Positions 1-8,880 are shown, counted from the stretch's first letter. The stretch is DNA of 64,000 nt from Martelella mediterranea DSM 17316 (GCF_002043005.1 NZ_CP020330.1:3924001-3988000), one strand, 5' to 3'. The notes: generated by a model from the sequence alone, not told the origin. Translations and numbers: made by a program.

Positions 1-328
1 GTTCCATGCCATAGGCGACCATTTCCCGGGCATCGATCGCATCGCTCTTGCCGACCCGTCCACGCGAACGAATGAAGGCCTTGAGCCTGCGCGTATCGGC
101 CCGGTGGACGGCAAGGCCGCGCCGCAGGCACTCTTCGATCAGGACGGTTTCATACCCGCCGGTGGGTTCGCAGATGACCAGATCTGCCTCGCAGTTTCGC
201 AGGAAGCGACGAATATCCCTGCTGCGATTGGCGATGACGGTGGCCGGACCGCCGCAGGAAACGGCGATCGTGTCCTTTGCAACGTCGCAACCAAGACAGA
301 TGTGCGGAGGGTGATGCAAAACGACCAT
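1..328 (-). CDS. IS110-family transposase, N-terminal part (cut by window edge)
   Basis: Reading on the minus strand from the ATG at 326-328 gives an open frame to the window edge, about 109 codons. It carries the RuvC-like DEDD domain of IS110 recombinases: GCDVAKDTI supplies the first acidic residue, ICEPTGGYE the second, and RVGKSDAIDARE the signature that precedes the later catalytic residues. The C-terminal serine-containing Transposase_20 domain would lie outside the window. IS110 enzymes carry out RNA-guided strand exchange. No stop codon interrupts the visible part, so the gene may be intact. Confidence 0.85.
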   Translation of the reverse strand, partial: MVVLHHPPHICLGCDVAKDTIAVSCGGPATVIANRSRDIRRFLRNCEADLVICEPTGGYETVLIEECLRRGLAVHRADTRRLKAFIRSRGRVGKSDAIDAREMVAYGME

Positions 329-540
329 GGCGATGCTATCCTTTCAAGGCATGCTTGGGATTGTTTGCGGGCGTGGCAATCAGCGGCCCAATCAACTCTT
401 CAAGCGGTTGCTCGGTGCAACAGTGACCTTGATGACAGCGGGTATTCCACCCAATACTCGGACGGTCGGCTGTTGCAGCAGCTGCGGGCAAGCCAACGGT
501 CCGCAGCTGCATCACAACAATAGCGCAGATCCGACAAACA
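329..540 (-). ncRNA. candidate IS110 bridge RNA (left-end leader)
   Basis: The non-coding leader upstream of the transposase start contains a perfect 10-bp stem at 478-510 (arms GCAGCTGCGG and CCGCAGCTGC, 13-base loop) and a smaller stem at 442-457 (arms GTATT and AATAC, 6-base loop). IS110-subgroup elements are known to encode a bridge RNA of roughly 180 nt in this position, with separate target- and donor-binding loops. I see the location and the stems; the RNA itself and its loops are inferred. The alternative is an unstructured leader. Confidence 0.4.
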
Positions 541-563
541 ATCCTCGGGCTTGACCCGAGGAT
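541..563. repeat. REP-like palindrome
   Basis: This is a perfect 9-bp inverted repeat, ATCCTCGGG and CCCGAGGAT, around CTTGA. It is typical of the short dispersed palindromes between genes in Rhizobiales. It directly abuts the proposed end of the IS110 element. Confidence 0.75.
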
Positions 564-625
564 CCAAGCCGCCTGACAAGGGGTTGTCATAAGACTTTGC
601 AAATTCAGCGACTTAAACCGCCTGG

Positions 626-648
626 ATGCTCGGATCAAGTCCGAGCAT
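626..648. repeat. second REP-like palindrome
   Basis: Nine-bp arms ATGCTCGGA and TCCGAGCAT surround TCAAG. The loop is the reverse complement of the loop at 550-554, so the two palindromes look like an inverted pair of one repeat family. The rest of 564-720 shows no gene. Confidence 0.7.
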
Positions 649-720
649 GACACAAGACGGAAGGGCTCATGAGAAATGATGGTCAAAGCTTATTGCTTTG
701 TCATCCTTCCAGGCCCGCGC

Positions 721-1521
721 TCACGTCGCGGACCGCTCGTTTCTCAGCGCCGCCACCTCCTGCCTCAGCGCCTTCAGTTCGGACAATATCTGCAGCATTT
801 CCGGTTCGCGCGCCTGCCGGCTCTCCTCCAGCAGTTCCTGCTCATGCTCCTTCTGCATGGCCGAGACGATGATGCCGATGAACAGGTTCAGCACGGTAAA
901 CGCCGTCGACAGGATGAAGGGGACGAAGAATAGCCAGGCATTCGGATAGACATCCATGACCGGGCGGACGATGCCCATCGACCAGCTTTCCAGCGTCATG
1001 ATCTGGAACAGCGAATAGATCGACGCGCCGAGCGAGCCGAACCATTCGGGGAACGCCTCGCCATAGAGCTTGGTCGCGATCACGGCGAAGATGTAGAACA
1101 CCAGCGCCATCAGCACGATGATCGATCCCATGCCGGGAAGGGCCGCCACCAGCCCGCCGATGACGCGCCGGAGCGACGGGATCATCGACAGGAGACGCAG
1201 CGCCCGAAGGATCCTGAGCGCGCGCAACACCTGAAGCGGGCCGCTGGCCGGAATGAGGCTGATCGCGACGATCGTAAAATCGAACAGGCTCCAGGGATCG
1301 CGAAAGAAGCGCAGCCTGTGGGCATAAAGCCGCAGCGTGATCTCGATCACGAAAATGGTGAGCACCAGAGCGTCGAAGAAGCGCAGCAGCGGGCCGGCAA
1401 AGCTCTGCATGACGGTTTCGGACGTCTCGAAACCCAAAGTGATGGCGTTGATGACGATGACGGAGAGGATGAAGGCCTCCCAGGAACGGGAACTCATCCA
1501 AGCCTTTACCTTTTCACGCAT
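721..1521 (-). CDS. prokaryotic voltage-gated ion (sodium) channel
   Basis: The 266-aa product is a single six-helix ion_trans subunit, expected to form a homotetrameric channel in the inner membrane. S1-S3 span about residues 15-92. S4 at 99-120 has regularly spaced arginines (LRALRILRALRLL) as voltage sensor. The pore loop at 176-182 carries TLESWS, very close to the TLESWAS filter of NaChBac. S6 (about 197-222) is followed by a charged coiled coil at 225-262, as in bacterial sodium channels. The ATG at 1521 has a GGAGAG site about 10 bases upstream. An open frame extends to 1692, but that added part is arginine-rich and unlike the family. It is transcribed away from its neighbour. Confidence 0.88.
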   Translation of the reverse strand: MREKVKAWMSSRSWEAFILSVIVINAITLGFETSETVMQSFAGPLLRFFDALVLTIFVIEITLRLYAHRLRFFRDPWSLFDFTIVAISLIPASGPLQVLRALRILRALRLLSMIPSLRRVIGGLVAALPGMGSIIVLMALVFYIFAVIATKLYGEAFPEWFGSLGASIYSLFQIMTLESWSMGIVRPVMDVYPNAWLFFVPFILSTAFTVLNLFIGIIVSAMQKEHEQELLEESRQAREPEMLQILSELKALRQEVAALRNERSAT

Positions 1522-1725
1522 TATCCGCACGCTCTCCGCAGTGACCCAGATCGGCCTTCGAGATGGGGAAATTTCGCGCCGAAAGCAAGTAAGCGGCGGA
1601 GACATTTTCAGCCGCCGACAATGCCGGCAATCACGAATGTGTGATGAACCGGAACGCCGGCCCACATGGACCTTTCGGCGGTTCTCCCGCACACTGGCCC
1701 GATCAGGACAATCTGGGGAATGGCA

Positions 1726-2535
1726 ATGCTTCGCTCATGCGCGATGCTTATCCCGGCGTTTCTGGCGCTCGCCGCAACGGGCGTCGCCCAGGAGGCGCGC
1801 CCGCCCGTCAGCCAATGCCAGGCGATCGCCGAACGCCTGCCGCAAGTGAAATTCGCAAGCTTCGTGCCGGTCGCCTACGAGGCGCCGGAAGTCTCGATCA
1901 GCTTCATCGGTCATTCGACCTTCCTGATCGAAAGCCCCGGCGGGGTGCGGATCGCCACCGATTATTCCGGCTTTCTGCTGCCCGGCGGCCCGGCGGATGT
2001 CGCGACCATGAACAAGGCGCATGAAAGCCATTTCACGCTGACGCCCGATCCCGGCATCGGCATGGTGCTGCATGGCTGGGGCGACACGCCCGGCCAGCCG
2101 ATCGACCATGACCTGGTCGTGGGCGACGTCTATATCCGCAACGTCACCACCGATATCCGTGCCTGGGGCGCGTTCGAGGAGGACGGCAATTCGATTTTCA
2201 TCTTCGAGGTGGCGGACCTCTGCATCGGGCACCTTGGCCATCTCCACCACGAACTCGCCGACAGCCATATCGCCGAGATCGGCCGGCTGGACGTGGTCAT
2301 GGTGCCCGTTGACGGTGGACTGACGCTTGGCGCCGAAAGCATGAGAAACGTGATCGAACGCCTGCACTCCTCGCTGGTGCTGCCGATGCACCGCACCGGC
2401 CCGCGCGTGCGCGATTTCGCCGCCATGTTCGAGGGCGACTACGACGTGGTCTATTCCGACAGCCGCACCGTAACCCTGTCGCTCGCCTCGCTGCCGCGCC
2501 CGCCGCAGATCCTGCTTCTGCAGGGCGTTTGGTAA
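1726..2535 (+). CDS. secreted MBL-fold metallo-hydrolase
   Basis: The predicted protein has 269 aa. A signal peptide covers about residues 1-22, with cleavage likely after GVAQ, so it probably acts in the periplasm. The body resembles the metallo-beta-lactamase fold: GHSTFLI, then ATDY, then a degenerate HxHxD-like MNKAHESHF, and later HLGHLHHEL. The substrate is unknown; UlaG-like hydrolases are the nearest type I recognise. I chose the ATG at 1726 because GGGGA lies 6 bases upstream; the ATG at 1720 would touch that site. The gene is divergent from the ion channel. Confidence 0.65.
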   Translation: MLRSCAMLIPAFLALAATGVAQEARPPVSQCQAIAERLPQVKFASFVPVAYEAPEVSISFIGHSTFLIESPGGVRIATDYSGFLLPGGPADVATMNKAHESHFTLTPDPGIGMVLHGWGDTPGQPIDHDLVVGDVYIRNVTTDIRAWGAFEEDGNSIFIFEVADLCIGHLGHLHHELADSHIAEIGRLDVVMVPVDGGLTLGAESMRNVIERLHSSLVLPMHRTGPRVRDFAAMFEGDYDVVYSDSRTVTLSLASLPRPPQILLLQGVW

Positions 2536-2611
2536 CGCGCGCGGGCTTGAATGCGCGGCCCGCCGCCCGTATAAGGGCGCGCATTCAGACAAACAAAGAC
2601 AGGGCGGAGCC

Positions 2612-3358
2612 ATGGCTGGCCATTCACAGTTTAAAAACATCATGCACCGCAAGGGCCGGCAGGATGCGGTCCGTTCGAAAATGTTCTCCAAGCTTGCGCG
2701 CGAAATCACCGTCGCCGCCAAGATGGGCACGCCGGACCCGGACATGAACCCGCGCCTGCGCCTGGCGATCCAGAACGCCAAGGCGCAGTCGATGCCGAAG
2801 GACAATATCGAACGCGCCGTCAAGAAGGCCGCCGGCGGCGATGCCGAGAACTACGATGAGGTGCGCTACGAGGGCTATGGTCCCGGCGGTGTCGCCGTGA
2901 TCGTCGAGGCGCTCTCCGACAACCGCAACCGCACCGCCTCCAACGTTCGCTCGATCTTCACCAAGGCCGGCGGCGCGCTCGGCGAAACCGGTTCGGTCGC
3001 CTTCTCCTTCGATCATGTCGGCGAGATCGTCTACAAGCCCGAAGCCGGCGACGCCGATGCGATCATGGAAGCCGCGATCGAGGCCGGCGCTGAGGATGTC
3101 GTTTCCGACGAGGACGGCCACACCATCTACTGCGGCTTCGAGGATATCAACGAGGTCTCCTCCGCCCTTGAAAAGGCGCTCGGCGAGGCCGAAAGCGTCA
3201 AGGCGATCTGGAAGCCGCAGAACACCATCCCCGTCGACGAGGAACGCGCCACCTCGCTGATGAAGCTCATCGATAATCTTGAAGACGACGACGACGTCCA
3301 GAACGTCTACTCGAACTTCGAGGTCGATGACGAGGTCATGGCCAAGCTTTCGGCCTGA
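2612..3358 (+). CDS. yebC: YebC/PmpR-family regulator (TACO1-like)
   Basis: The product is 248 aa, full length for the family. It starts with the diagnostic [18 protein letters not shown] and then a lysine-rich N-terminal domain; the acidic C-terminal domain ends in [13 protein letters not shown]. YebC proteins act as transcription regulators or as translation factors that relieve stalling at proline stretches. A GGCGGAG site precedes the ATG. In many Rhizobiales yebC lies near ruvCAB; here about 4 kb of other genes intervenes. A terminator follows the stop codon. Confidence 0.95.
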   Translation: MAGHSQFKNIMHRKGRQDAVRSKMFSKLAREITVAAKMGTPDPDMNPRLRLAIQNAKAQSMPKDNIERAVKKAAGGDAENYDEVRYEGYGPGGVAVIVEALSDNRNRTASNVRSIFTKAGGALGETGSVAFSFDHVGEIVYKPEAGDADAIMEAAIEAGAEDVVSDEDGHTIYCGFEDINEVSSALEKALGEAESVKAIWKPQNTIPVDEERATSLMKLIDNLEDDDDVQNVYSNFEVDDEVMAKLSA

Positions 3359-3380
3359 CCTTTCGCAGTCTCGACATTTG

Positions 3381-3414
3381 AAGCCGCCGGTCACTTTGAT
3401 CGGCGGCTTTTTTG
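3381..3414 (+). terminator. intrinsic terminator after yebC
   Basis: A stem of AAGCCGCCG with CGGCGGCTT around a 10-base loop is followed by a run of T. It lies 22 bases after the yebC stop and ends that transcript. Confidence 0.85.
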
Positions 3415-3567
3415 TTGCCGGTGGCACGGGCTGCGGACAGCGTTGCGAATCTGCACTCATGCGCGGAAAACGTGCAAAGTCGGTAGCGCCATGGGTTGGC
3501 GATGCTTGCAACCTTGAGAGAATAGGATTGAACTGACTTTTACGTTGGGGTTGTGGTGGAGGGGAAG

Positions 3568-4365
3568 ATGCGTTTCATCGCGGCAGTATGCGCAATGGCC
3601 TTTGCGTTGATGGCTGGCCGTGCGCTGGCGGACGATGCCCAGGCCGACCTGGCCAAGCAGCTTTCCAATCCGGTCGCGCCGCTGACGGTGTTGCCGTTCC
3701 AGTTCAACTATGATCGCGGCTATGGCCCTGAAAAGGGCGACCAGTTGCAGCTCAATGTTCAGCCGATCATCCCCTTCAGTCTGAACGCGGACTGGAACCT
3801 GATCAGCCGCACCATCGTGCCCTTCGAGCAGCAAAGCGATATCGCCGGTCCTTCCGGCGACCAGTTCGGCCTGGGCGACACGTTGCTGTCGCTGTTTATC
3901 TCGCCGGTCGACAGCGGCGTCGACGGGCTGATCTGGGGTGCGGGGCCGGTTTTGCTGTTGCCCACGGCAACCGACGACCTGCTCGGAACCGAAAAATGGG
4001 GCGCGGGGCCGACCGGGGTCGTCGCCTTCGAACACGGGCCATGGACGAGCGGACTTCTCGCCAACCACGTCTGGTCCTTTGCCGGCGCGGAGGACCGGAG
4101 CCGCATCTCGACCACGATGACCCAGCCCTTCATCTCCTACAACACAAGATCGGCCTGGACCTTCTCGCTCACCAGCGAGGCGGAATATGACTGGGTGGGC
4201 GAGGACTGGATCGTGCCGATCGACTTCACCATCGGCAAACTGGTGATGGCCGGCAAACAGCCGATCAGCCTGACGCTTGGCGCGCGTTACTGGGCGACCG
4301 CGCCCGATAACGGCCCGGAAGGCTGGGGGCTCCGGGCCGTGGTCAGCTTCGTGTTCCCGAAATAG
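3568..4365 (+). CDS. outer-membrane beta-barrel, phenol MetA-pathway-like
   Basis: The 265-aa protein has a signal peptide ending at ALADD (about residue 22). Alternating hydrophobic strands with aromatic girdles follow (for example WNLISRTIVPF, WGAGPVLLLPT, FISYNTRSAWTF) up to a C-terminal strand ending VVSFVFPK. Its closing aromatic-X-aromatic pattern is typical of outer-membrane barrels. The layout matches the family named after the MetA pathway of phenol degradation, often annotated only as transporter. Its substrate is unknown and no degradation genes flank it. A GGAGGGGA site before 3568 fixes the start. Confidence 0.7.
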   Translation: MRFIAAVCAMAFALMAGRALADDAQADLAKQLSNPVAPLTVLPFQFNYDRGYGPEKGDQLQLNVQPIIPFSLNADWNLISRTIVPFEQQSDIAGPSGDQFGLGDTLLSLFISPVDSGVDGLIWGAGPVLLLPTATDDLLGTEKWGAGPTGVVAFEHGPWTSGLLANHVWSFAGAEDRSRISTTMTQPFISYNTRSAWTFSLTSEAEYDWVGEDWIVPIDFTIGKLVMAGKQPISLTLGARYWATAPDNGPEGWGLRAVVSFVFPK

Positions 4366-4371
4366 GCGGAA

Positions 4372-5373
4372 TTACGCCGCCTCTTTAAGCTCATCGCGCA
4401 GAGCGCCGAACATGCCGACGGCCTTCAGCCGCGCTTCCACCGAATGCACGGGCACGGAGATGATCACCTCGTCGGCCTTGGTGTCGGCAACGAAGCGCTC
4501 CATCTTGGCCCTCGCCTTTTCCGGACCGCCGACGACGGCGAACTGGAAAGTGTGCTCGATCGACATCTTCTCCATCTCGGTCCAGATGCCGTCCATGCTT
4601 TCGACAGGCCGGGGCGTCTTGCCGCGGGCATTGCGGCGCAGCGCCACGAAGCTCTGCAGCGCAGAGGTGAACAGATAATCCGCCTCGTCATCACTATCAG
4701 CCATCGCGCCCATGACGCCGACGATCACATAGGGCTTTTCGAGCTGCGCCGAAGGCTTGAAATTGGTGCGGTAGATGTGAAGCGCTTCGAACAGCATGTC
4801 AGGCGCGAAATGCGAGGCGAAGGCATAGGGCAGGCCGAGCATGGCCGCCAGATGCGCGCTGTAGGTGGAGGAGCCGAGAATATAGATCGGAACCTTGGCC
4901 CCTGCCCCCGGATTGGCAAGCAGGCGCTGCCCCTCGACCGGATCGTCCATCAGCTGCTGCAACTCGACGATGTCGTTCGGGAAGGTCTGTGCTCCGGCGT
5001 CGAGATTGCGGCGCAGCGCCCGCGCCGTGTTCATGTCGGTTCCCGGCGCGCGTCCGAGCCCGAGATCGATGCGCCCCGGATAGAGCGCTTCCAGCGTGCC
5101 GAACTGTTCGGCGATTACCAGAGGCGAGTGATTGGGCAGCATGATGCCGCCGGAGCCGACGCGGATGGTGCTGGTCGCCCGCGCGGCCTCCGAGATCACC
5201 AGCGAGGTGGCGGCACTGGCAATGCCGGCCATGCCGTGGTGCTCGGCGAGCCAGAAACGGGTGTAGCCCGCCTCCTCGGCCTTCCTCGCCATCTGCCGCG
5301 TGGCATCCAGCGCCTGCGAAATGGTGCCGCCTTCGACAACCGGACAAAGGTCGAGAATGGAGAATTTGGTCAT
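4372..5373 (-). CDS. LLM-class flavin-dependent oxidoreductase (YhbW-like)
   Basis: This 333-aa bacterial-luciferase-like protein is full length. It begins with FSILDLCPV and contains [23 protein letters not shown] and [11 protein letters not shown], which are hallmarks of the MsnO8/YhbW group within the TIM-barrel fold that binds reduced FMN. These proteins are flavin monooxygenases or reductases with mostly unknown substrates. The gene converges on the outer-membrane protein, 6 bases away, and is followed upstream on the same strand by a LysR gene. A short palindrome lies just upstream of its start. Confidence 0.85.
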   Translation of the reverse strand: MTKFSILDLCPVVEGGTISQALDATRQMARKAEEAGYTRFWLAEHHGMAGIASAATSLVISEAARATSTIRVGSGGIMLPNHSPLVIAEQFGTLEALYPGRIDLGLGRAPGTDMNTARALRRNLDAGAQTFPNDIVELQQLMDDPVEGQRLLANPGAGAKVPIYILGSSTYSAHLAAMLGLPYAFASHFAPDMLFEALHIYRTNFKPSAQLEKPYVIVGVMGAMADSDDEADYLFTSALQSFVALRRNARGKTPRPVESMDGIWTEMEKMSIEHTFQFAVVGGPEKARAKMERFVADTKADEVIISVPVHSVEARLKAVGMFGALRDELKEAA

Positions 5374-5394
5374 GGAAAATCCTGTCCCGGAATG

Positions 5395-5409
5395 TGTGTC
5401 TTTGACACA
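5395..5409. promoter_or_regulatory. candidate operator upstream of the LLM oxidoreductase
   Basis: A perfect 6-3-6 palindrome, TGTGTC TTT GACACA, sits 22 bases before the oxidoreductase start codon. Its size and position suit a winged-helix repressor site. No regulator is assigned. Confidence 0.35.
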
Positions 5410-5473
5410 TAATTAGGGATTGACAAGCCGGTTTGCAAAGTCTGGCTGTCGTGATGGCCGAAGAAACTGCTCG

Positions 5474-6403
5474 CTACCCTGTCTCGCCGGCCTGTCGCCG
5501 TTGTGCAGCCACGAAATCGATGAAGGCCCGCAGCGGGCGCGGGGTCAGGCGGCTGGAATAATAGAGAAAAGGTCCTTCGAAATCGGGGCACCAGTCCTCC
5601 AGGACGGGCGCCAGTTCGCCGGTTTCGAAATGCGGTTCCAGCCAGTTGCGGAAACTGTAGATCAACCCGTGGCCGGCGATCGCCAGCTTGACAGCGGCGC
5701 GCCAGCCGGGCGTGGCGATGATCAGCCGGGCGGTCGGATCGAGCCGCAGCGTTTCGCCGTCCTTTTCGAATTCCCAATCCGTCAGCGCCCCGGAAGCGAA
5801 ACGCATTCGAATGCAGTCGTGAAAGAGCACGTCGCGCGGATGCAGCGGTTTCCCTCGACGGGCCAGGTATTCCGGCGCTGCGGCAAGCGCGGAGCGCTGC
5901 CGGGCCGGGCCGATCGGCGTCGCGATCATGTCCTGCGCCAGGTGCTCGCCATAGCGGATGCCGGCGTCGCAACCGGTGGCGATCATGTCGGTGAAACGGT
6001 CGTCGACGAGGATTTCGACCCGCACCTCCGGATGGGCCTTGGCGAAACCGTCGAGGATCGGCGGAAGAATATCCTCCATCACCGCGCCCGGAACCTGGAT
6101 CTTCAGCCGCCCCCGCACCGTGCCCTCGCTGCTGGTGGCATCGGCGATGGCCGAGCGGGTTTCCGCGACCACCGGCTCCAGCCGATCGGCCAGCGCCCGG
6201 CCGGCTTCGGTCAGGTGAACGCTCCGGGTGGTGCGGATGATCAGCGGCACGCCAAGTTCCTCTTCCAGCCGGGTGATCGTCTCGCTGACCGTGGAGGGCG
6301 AATTGCCGAGCCGCCTGGCCGCGGCGCGAAATCCGCCCGTGCGGGCGATCACGAGGAAGGTCAGCAGGTCGTCGAAGGAGGGTAGCGGTTTATTGTTCGC
6401 CAT
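5474..6403 (-). CDS. LysR-family regulator, divergent from pdxI-like gene
   Basis: The product has 309 aa. The N-terminal winged helix (residues about 6-64) contains FLVIARTGGFRAAARRLGNSPSTVSETITRLEEELG, split here only by normal LysR sequence, and a type-2 periplasmic-binding-like effector domain follows. Its MIATGCDAGIRYGE and PHRP-type pocket residues place it in the large CrgA/DmlR-like group. I start at 6403 rather than 6439 because a likely operator lies at 6412-6431 and the alignment to LysR proteins begins at PSFDDLLTF. It probably controls the divergent reductase and itself. Confidence 0.85.
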   Translation of the reverse strand: MANNKPLPSFDDLLTFLVIARTGGFRAAARRLGNSPSTVSETITRLEEELGVPLIIRTTRSVHLTEAGRALADRLEPVVAETRSAIADATSSEGTVRGRLKIQVPGAVMEDILPPILDGFAKAHPEVRVEILVDDRFTDMIATGCDAGIRYGEHLAQDMIATPIGPARQRSALAAAPEYLARRGKPLHPRDVLFHDCIRMRFASGALTDWEFEKDGETLRLDPTARLIIATPGWRAAVKLAIAGHGLIYSFRNWLEPHFETGELAPVLEDWCPDFEGPFLYYSSRLTPRPLRAFIDFVAAQRRQAGETG

Positions 6404-6411
6404 ACCGATCA

Positions 6412-6431
6412 CCGTATTCGCAATTGTACGG
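6412..6431. promoter_or_regulatory. candidate LysR operator
   Basis: The dyad CCGTA-N10-TACGG lies between the two divergent start codons, 8 bases from the LysR start and 59 from the reductase start. LysR sites are typically interrupted dyads of about 15 bases, so this is a good candidate for autoregulation and for control of the reductase. Confidence 0.5.
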
Positions 6432-6490
6432 ATTATCAAGCGATCCTCCGTCGCCTATATCCGCTCCATGAAAGCACAAGGAGCACTCCA

Positions 6491-7366
6491 ATGACCTCTC
6501 CAGCCTCGGCCGCCGGCCGCTTCACCTTTCCCGGAACGGACATTTCCGTCAACCGCATGGGCTTCGGCGCAATGCAGCTCGCCGGCCCCCATGTCTTCGG
6601 CGAGCCCAAGGATCCGGACGAATGCCGCGCGGTGCTGCGCGAGGCGCTCGCGCTCGGCATCGACCATATCGACACCAGCGATTTCTACGGACCCTACGTC
6701 ACCAACCGGCTGATCGCCGAAACGCTGCACCCCTACCCCGACAATCTCACGCTCGTCACCAAGATCGGCGGCTGGCGCGATGACGCCGGCGGCTGGAACA
6801 TGAACCACGAGCCGGATTTCCTGCGCAAATCCGTCGAGGACAATCTCGAGCGGCTGAAGCTCGACCGGATCGCGATCGTCAACCTGCGCATGGGCAGCGC
6901 CACCGGGTTCAGCGAGGATCGGGAACTCGTTGAGCCGATGAAGGCGATGCTGCGGATGCAGGAGGAAGGGCTTATAGGGCATATCGGCATTTCGACCGTG
7001 ACCGCGCCCCAGGTGAAGATTGCCCAGGATATCGCCCCGATCGTCTGCGTGCAGAACCACTACAATCTGATCCACCGCGACGACGATGCGATGATCGACA
7101 GCCTCGCCGACCAGGGCATCGCCTATGTGCCCTATTTCCCGCTCGGCGGCTTCCTGCCCTATCAGGCTGACATTCTGGACCAGGTCGCAAGGGAGCTCGA
7201 TGCCTCCATCCAGAAGGTCTCGCTCGCGTGGCTGTTGCAGCGCAGCCCGAATATCCTCGTCATTCCCGGCACATCTTCACGCGCGCATCTGCGCGACAAT
7301 ATCGCCGCCGCCGAACTGACGCTCGGCGAGGAACACCTGAAACGGCTCGACGCGATCGCGGCCTGA
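6491..7366 (+). CDS. pdxI: aldo/keto reductase, PdxI (YdbC)-like pyridoxal reductase
   Basis: The 291-aa protein matches E. coli YdbC/PdxI motif by motif: GFGAMQLAGP near the start, HIDTSDFYGPYVTN with the catalytic Asp and Tyr, LVTKIGG with the catalytic Lys, VPYFPLGGF, and LVIPGTSSRAHLR at the NADPH-binding end. Like PdxI it has VNLR where most aldo/keto reductases have the catalytic His. PdxI reduces pyridoxal to pyridoxine with NADPH. The exact substrate here is inferred by similarity. An AAGGAGC site precedes the ATG, and the gene ends at a terminator. Confidence 0.8.
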   Translation: MTSPASAAGRFTFPGTDISVNRMGFGAMQLAGPHVFGEPKDPDECRAVLREALALGIDHIDTSDFYGPYVTNRLIAETLHPYPDNLTLVTKIGGWRDDAGGWNMNHEPDFLRKSVEDNLERLKLDRIAIVNLRMGSATGFSEDRELVEPMKAMLRMQEEGLIGHIGISTVTAPQVKIAQDIAPIVCVQNHYNLIHRDDDAMIDSLADQGIAYVPYFPLGGFLPYQADILDQVARELDASIQKVSLAWLLQRSPNILVIPGTSSRAHLRDNIAAAELTLGEEHLKRLDAIAA

Positions 7367-7390
7367 TCGCTTACATCGTCCTGACGCGAT

Positions 7391-7428
7391 ACATGCGGAA
7401 CGCTCGGTCGGCGCTCCGCATGTTTTTG
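7391..7428 (+). terminator. intrinsic terminator after the reductase
   Basis: The arms ACATGCGGA and TCCGCATGT enclose a GC-rich loop and are followed by TTTTTGTTTTG. It lies 24 bases after the stop codon and separates this gene from ruvC. Confidence 0.85.
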
Positions 7429-7480
7429 TTTTGTTCACTTTTATCTGGAAGCCTCGGGGCAAGAACGATAGGGTGAATTC

Positions 7481-7996
7481 ATGGAAAAGACGATTCGCAT
7501 CATAGGCATCGATCCGGGGCTGAGGCGCACCGGCTGGGGCATTATCGAGACGCTGGGAAACGCGCTCAAGTTCATCGATTCCGGCACCGTCACCTCCGAT
7601 GGCGATCTGGACCTGCCCTCGCGCCTTCGCCAGCTCCATGACGGGTTGTCGGAAGTGGTGCACGGCTTCCGCCCGGACGAGGCGGCGGTGGAGCAGACCT
7701 TCGTCAACAAGGACGCGGTGGCGACGCTGAAGCTTGGCCAGGCGCGCGGCATAGCCCTGCTGGTGCCCTCGCTCGCCGGACTTCCCGTGGCCGAATACGC
7801 GCCGAACGCGGTGAAAAAGGCGGTGATCGGCGTCGGCCACGGCGACAAGCAACAGATCCACATGATGCTGAAAGTTCTGATGCCGCGCGTGCAGTTCAAG
7901 GGCAGCGACGCGGCGGATGCCTTGGCCATCGCCATCTGCCACAGCCACAATCGCGGCGGCAACAGGATGATGAAGGCGGCCATGGCGGCGGGGTAA
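7481..7996 (+). CDS. ruvC: crossover junction endodeoxyribonuclease RuvC
   Basis: The 171-aa protein is the Holliday-junction resolvase. [13 protein letters not shown] supplies the first catalytic Asp, VEQTFVNKD the Glu, and the C-terminal [12 protein letters not shown] the last acidic pair. It cuts junctions bound by RuvAB. Length is normal. It starts its own unit after a terminator and is separated from ruvA by 263 bases that carry a rhizobial palindromic repeat, whereas in many relatives ruvC and ruvA lie closer. Confidence 0.97.
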   Translation: MEKTIRIIGIDPGLRRTGWGIIETLGNALKFIDSGTVTSDGDLDLPSRLRQLHDGLSEVVHGFRPDEAAVEQTFVNKDAVATLKLGQARGIALLVPSLAGLPVAEYAPNAVKKAVIGVGHGDKQQIHMMLKVLMPRVQFKGSDAADALAIAICHSHNRGGNRMMKAAMAAG

Positions 7997-8021
7997 GGAA
8001 GAAACGGCCCCACGGCAACCA

Positions 8022-8152
8022 ATCTCCCCCCTTGAGGGGGAGATGTCGCGAAAGCGACAGAGGGGGGTGAATATTGTCCGCGAATACAGAGTATCGGGCG
8101 TGCGCTGCACCCCTCTCTGCCCTGCCGGGCATCTCCCCCTCAAGGGGGAGAT
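8022..8152. repeat. RIME-like composite palindrome between ruvC and ruvA
   Basis: The element starts with ATCTCCCCC-CTTGA-GGGGGAGAT (8022-8044) and ends with ATCTCCCCCT-CA-AGGGGGAGAT (8131-8152). Inside are TGTCGC-GAAA-GCGACA (8044-8059) and the matching pair CAGAGGGGGGTG and CACCCCTCTCTG. Such double palindromes resemble the RIME-type intergenic elements of rhizobia. It could fold strongly in RNA and may attenuate or stabilise a ruvC-ruvA transcript. Confidence 0.75.
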
Positions 8153-8259
8153 CGGCAAGTGGCGATGGGGTCGATGAAACGACAAACGGTGGACGGGGCG
8201 TCACACCACAATGACAGAGGCATACGCGTGAAGGCGTCACGTCGGAAGGAAAAATCTGC

Positions 8260-8880
8260 ATGATCGGCAAGCTCAAGGGCGTGATCGACGAGATCGGCGA
8301 CGACCATGTCGTGGTCGATGTGCATGGCGTCTGCTACGTCGCCTATTGTTCGGCGCGCACGCTGTCGCGCATCGGGTCGCCCGGCGAGGCGGTGGTGCTG
8401 TTCATCGAGACCTTTGTGCGCGAGGACCAGTTGCGGCTCTACGGCTTCATGAGCGCGGAGGAGCGCGGCTGGTTCAACCTGCTGCAGAGCGTTCAGGGCG
8501 TCGGCGCACGGGTGGCGCTGGCGATCCTGTCGACGCTGTCGGCGGGCGAGATCGCCAATGCGATCGCGCTTGGCGACAAGACCGCGGTATCGCGCGCGCC
8601 GGGCGTCGGGCCCAAGGTCGCGACCCGGATCGTCACGGAACTCAAGAACAAGGTGCCGGCCGGGCTCTCGATCGGCGACAGCGAGGCGATTTCCTTCCGC
8701 AGGGAGGTCGGCGAAGGCGCCGCGCCCGCCGCCGTCTCCGATGCGATCTCCGCGCTCACCAATCTCGGCTATTCCCGCGACCAGGCCGCAGGAGCCATCT
8801 CCGCCGCGCTGAAACAGGCCGGCGAGGATGCCGCGAGCGCAACCCTGATCCGGCTCGGCCTGAAGGAATTGTCGCAGTGA
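8260..8880 (+). CDS. ruvA: Holliday junction branch migration protein RuvA
   Basis: The 206-aa subunit binds four-way junctions and loads the RuvB motor. The OB-fold domain starts [12 protein letters not shown]; helix-hairpin-helix segments include [17 protein letters not shown] and [17 protein letters not shown]; the C-terminal three-helix domain that contacts RuvB ends in [18 protein letters not shown] site lies upstream of the ATG. It is followed after 47 bases by a toxin-antitoxin pair and only then by ruvB, an unusual split of the ruvAB operon. Confidence 0.96.
   Translation: MIGKLKGVIDEIGDDHVVVDVHGVCYVAYCSARTLSRIGSPGEAVVLFIETFVREDQLRLYGFMSAEERGWFNLLQSVQGVGARVALAILSTLSAGEIANAIALGDKTAVSRAPGVGPKVATRIVTELKNKVPAGLSIGDSEAISFRREVGEGAAPAAVSDAISALTNLGYSRDQAAGAISAALKQAGEDAASATLIRLGLKELSQ

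Larger units (their letters stand above)
1..540 (-). mobile_element. IS110-family insertion sequence, left part
   Basis: The reverse strand holds the N-terminal part of an IS110-type transposase (1-328) preceded by about 210 bases of structured non-coding DNA. The non-coding part stops where a REP-like palindrome starts at 541. IS110 elements lack long terminal inverted repeats and often insert into REP-like palindromes, so I place the left end near 540. The other end lies before base 1, so the size and integrity of the element cannot be judged. The boundary is inferred, not proven. Confidence 0.6.
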
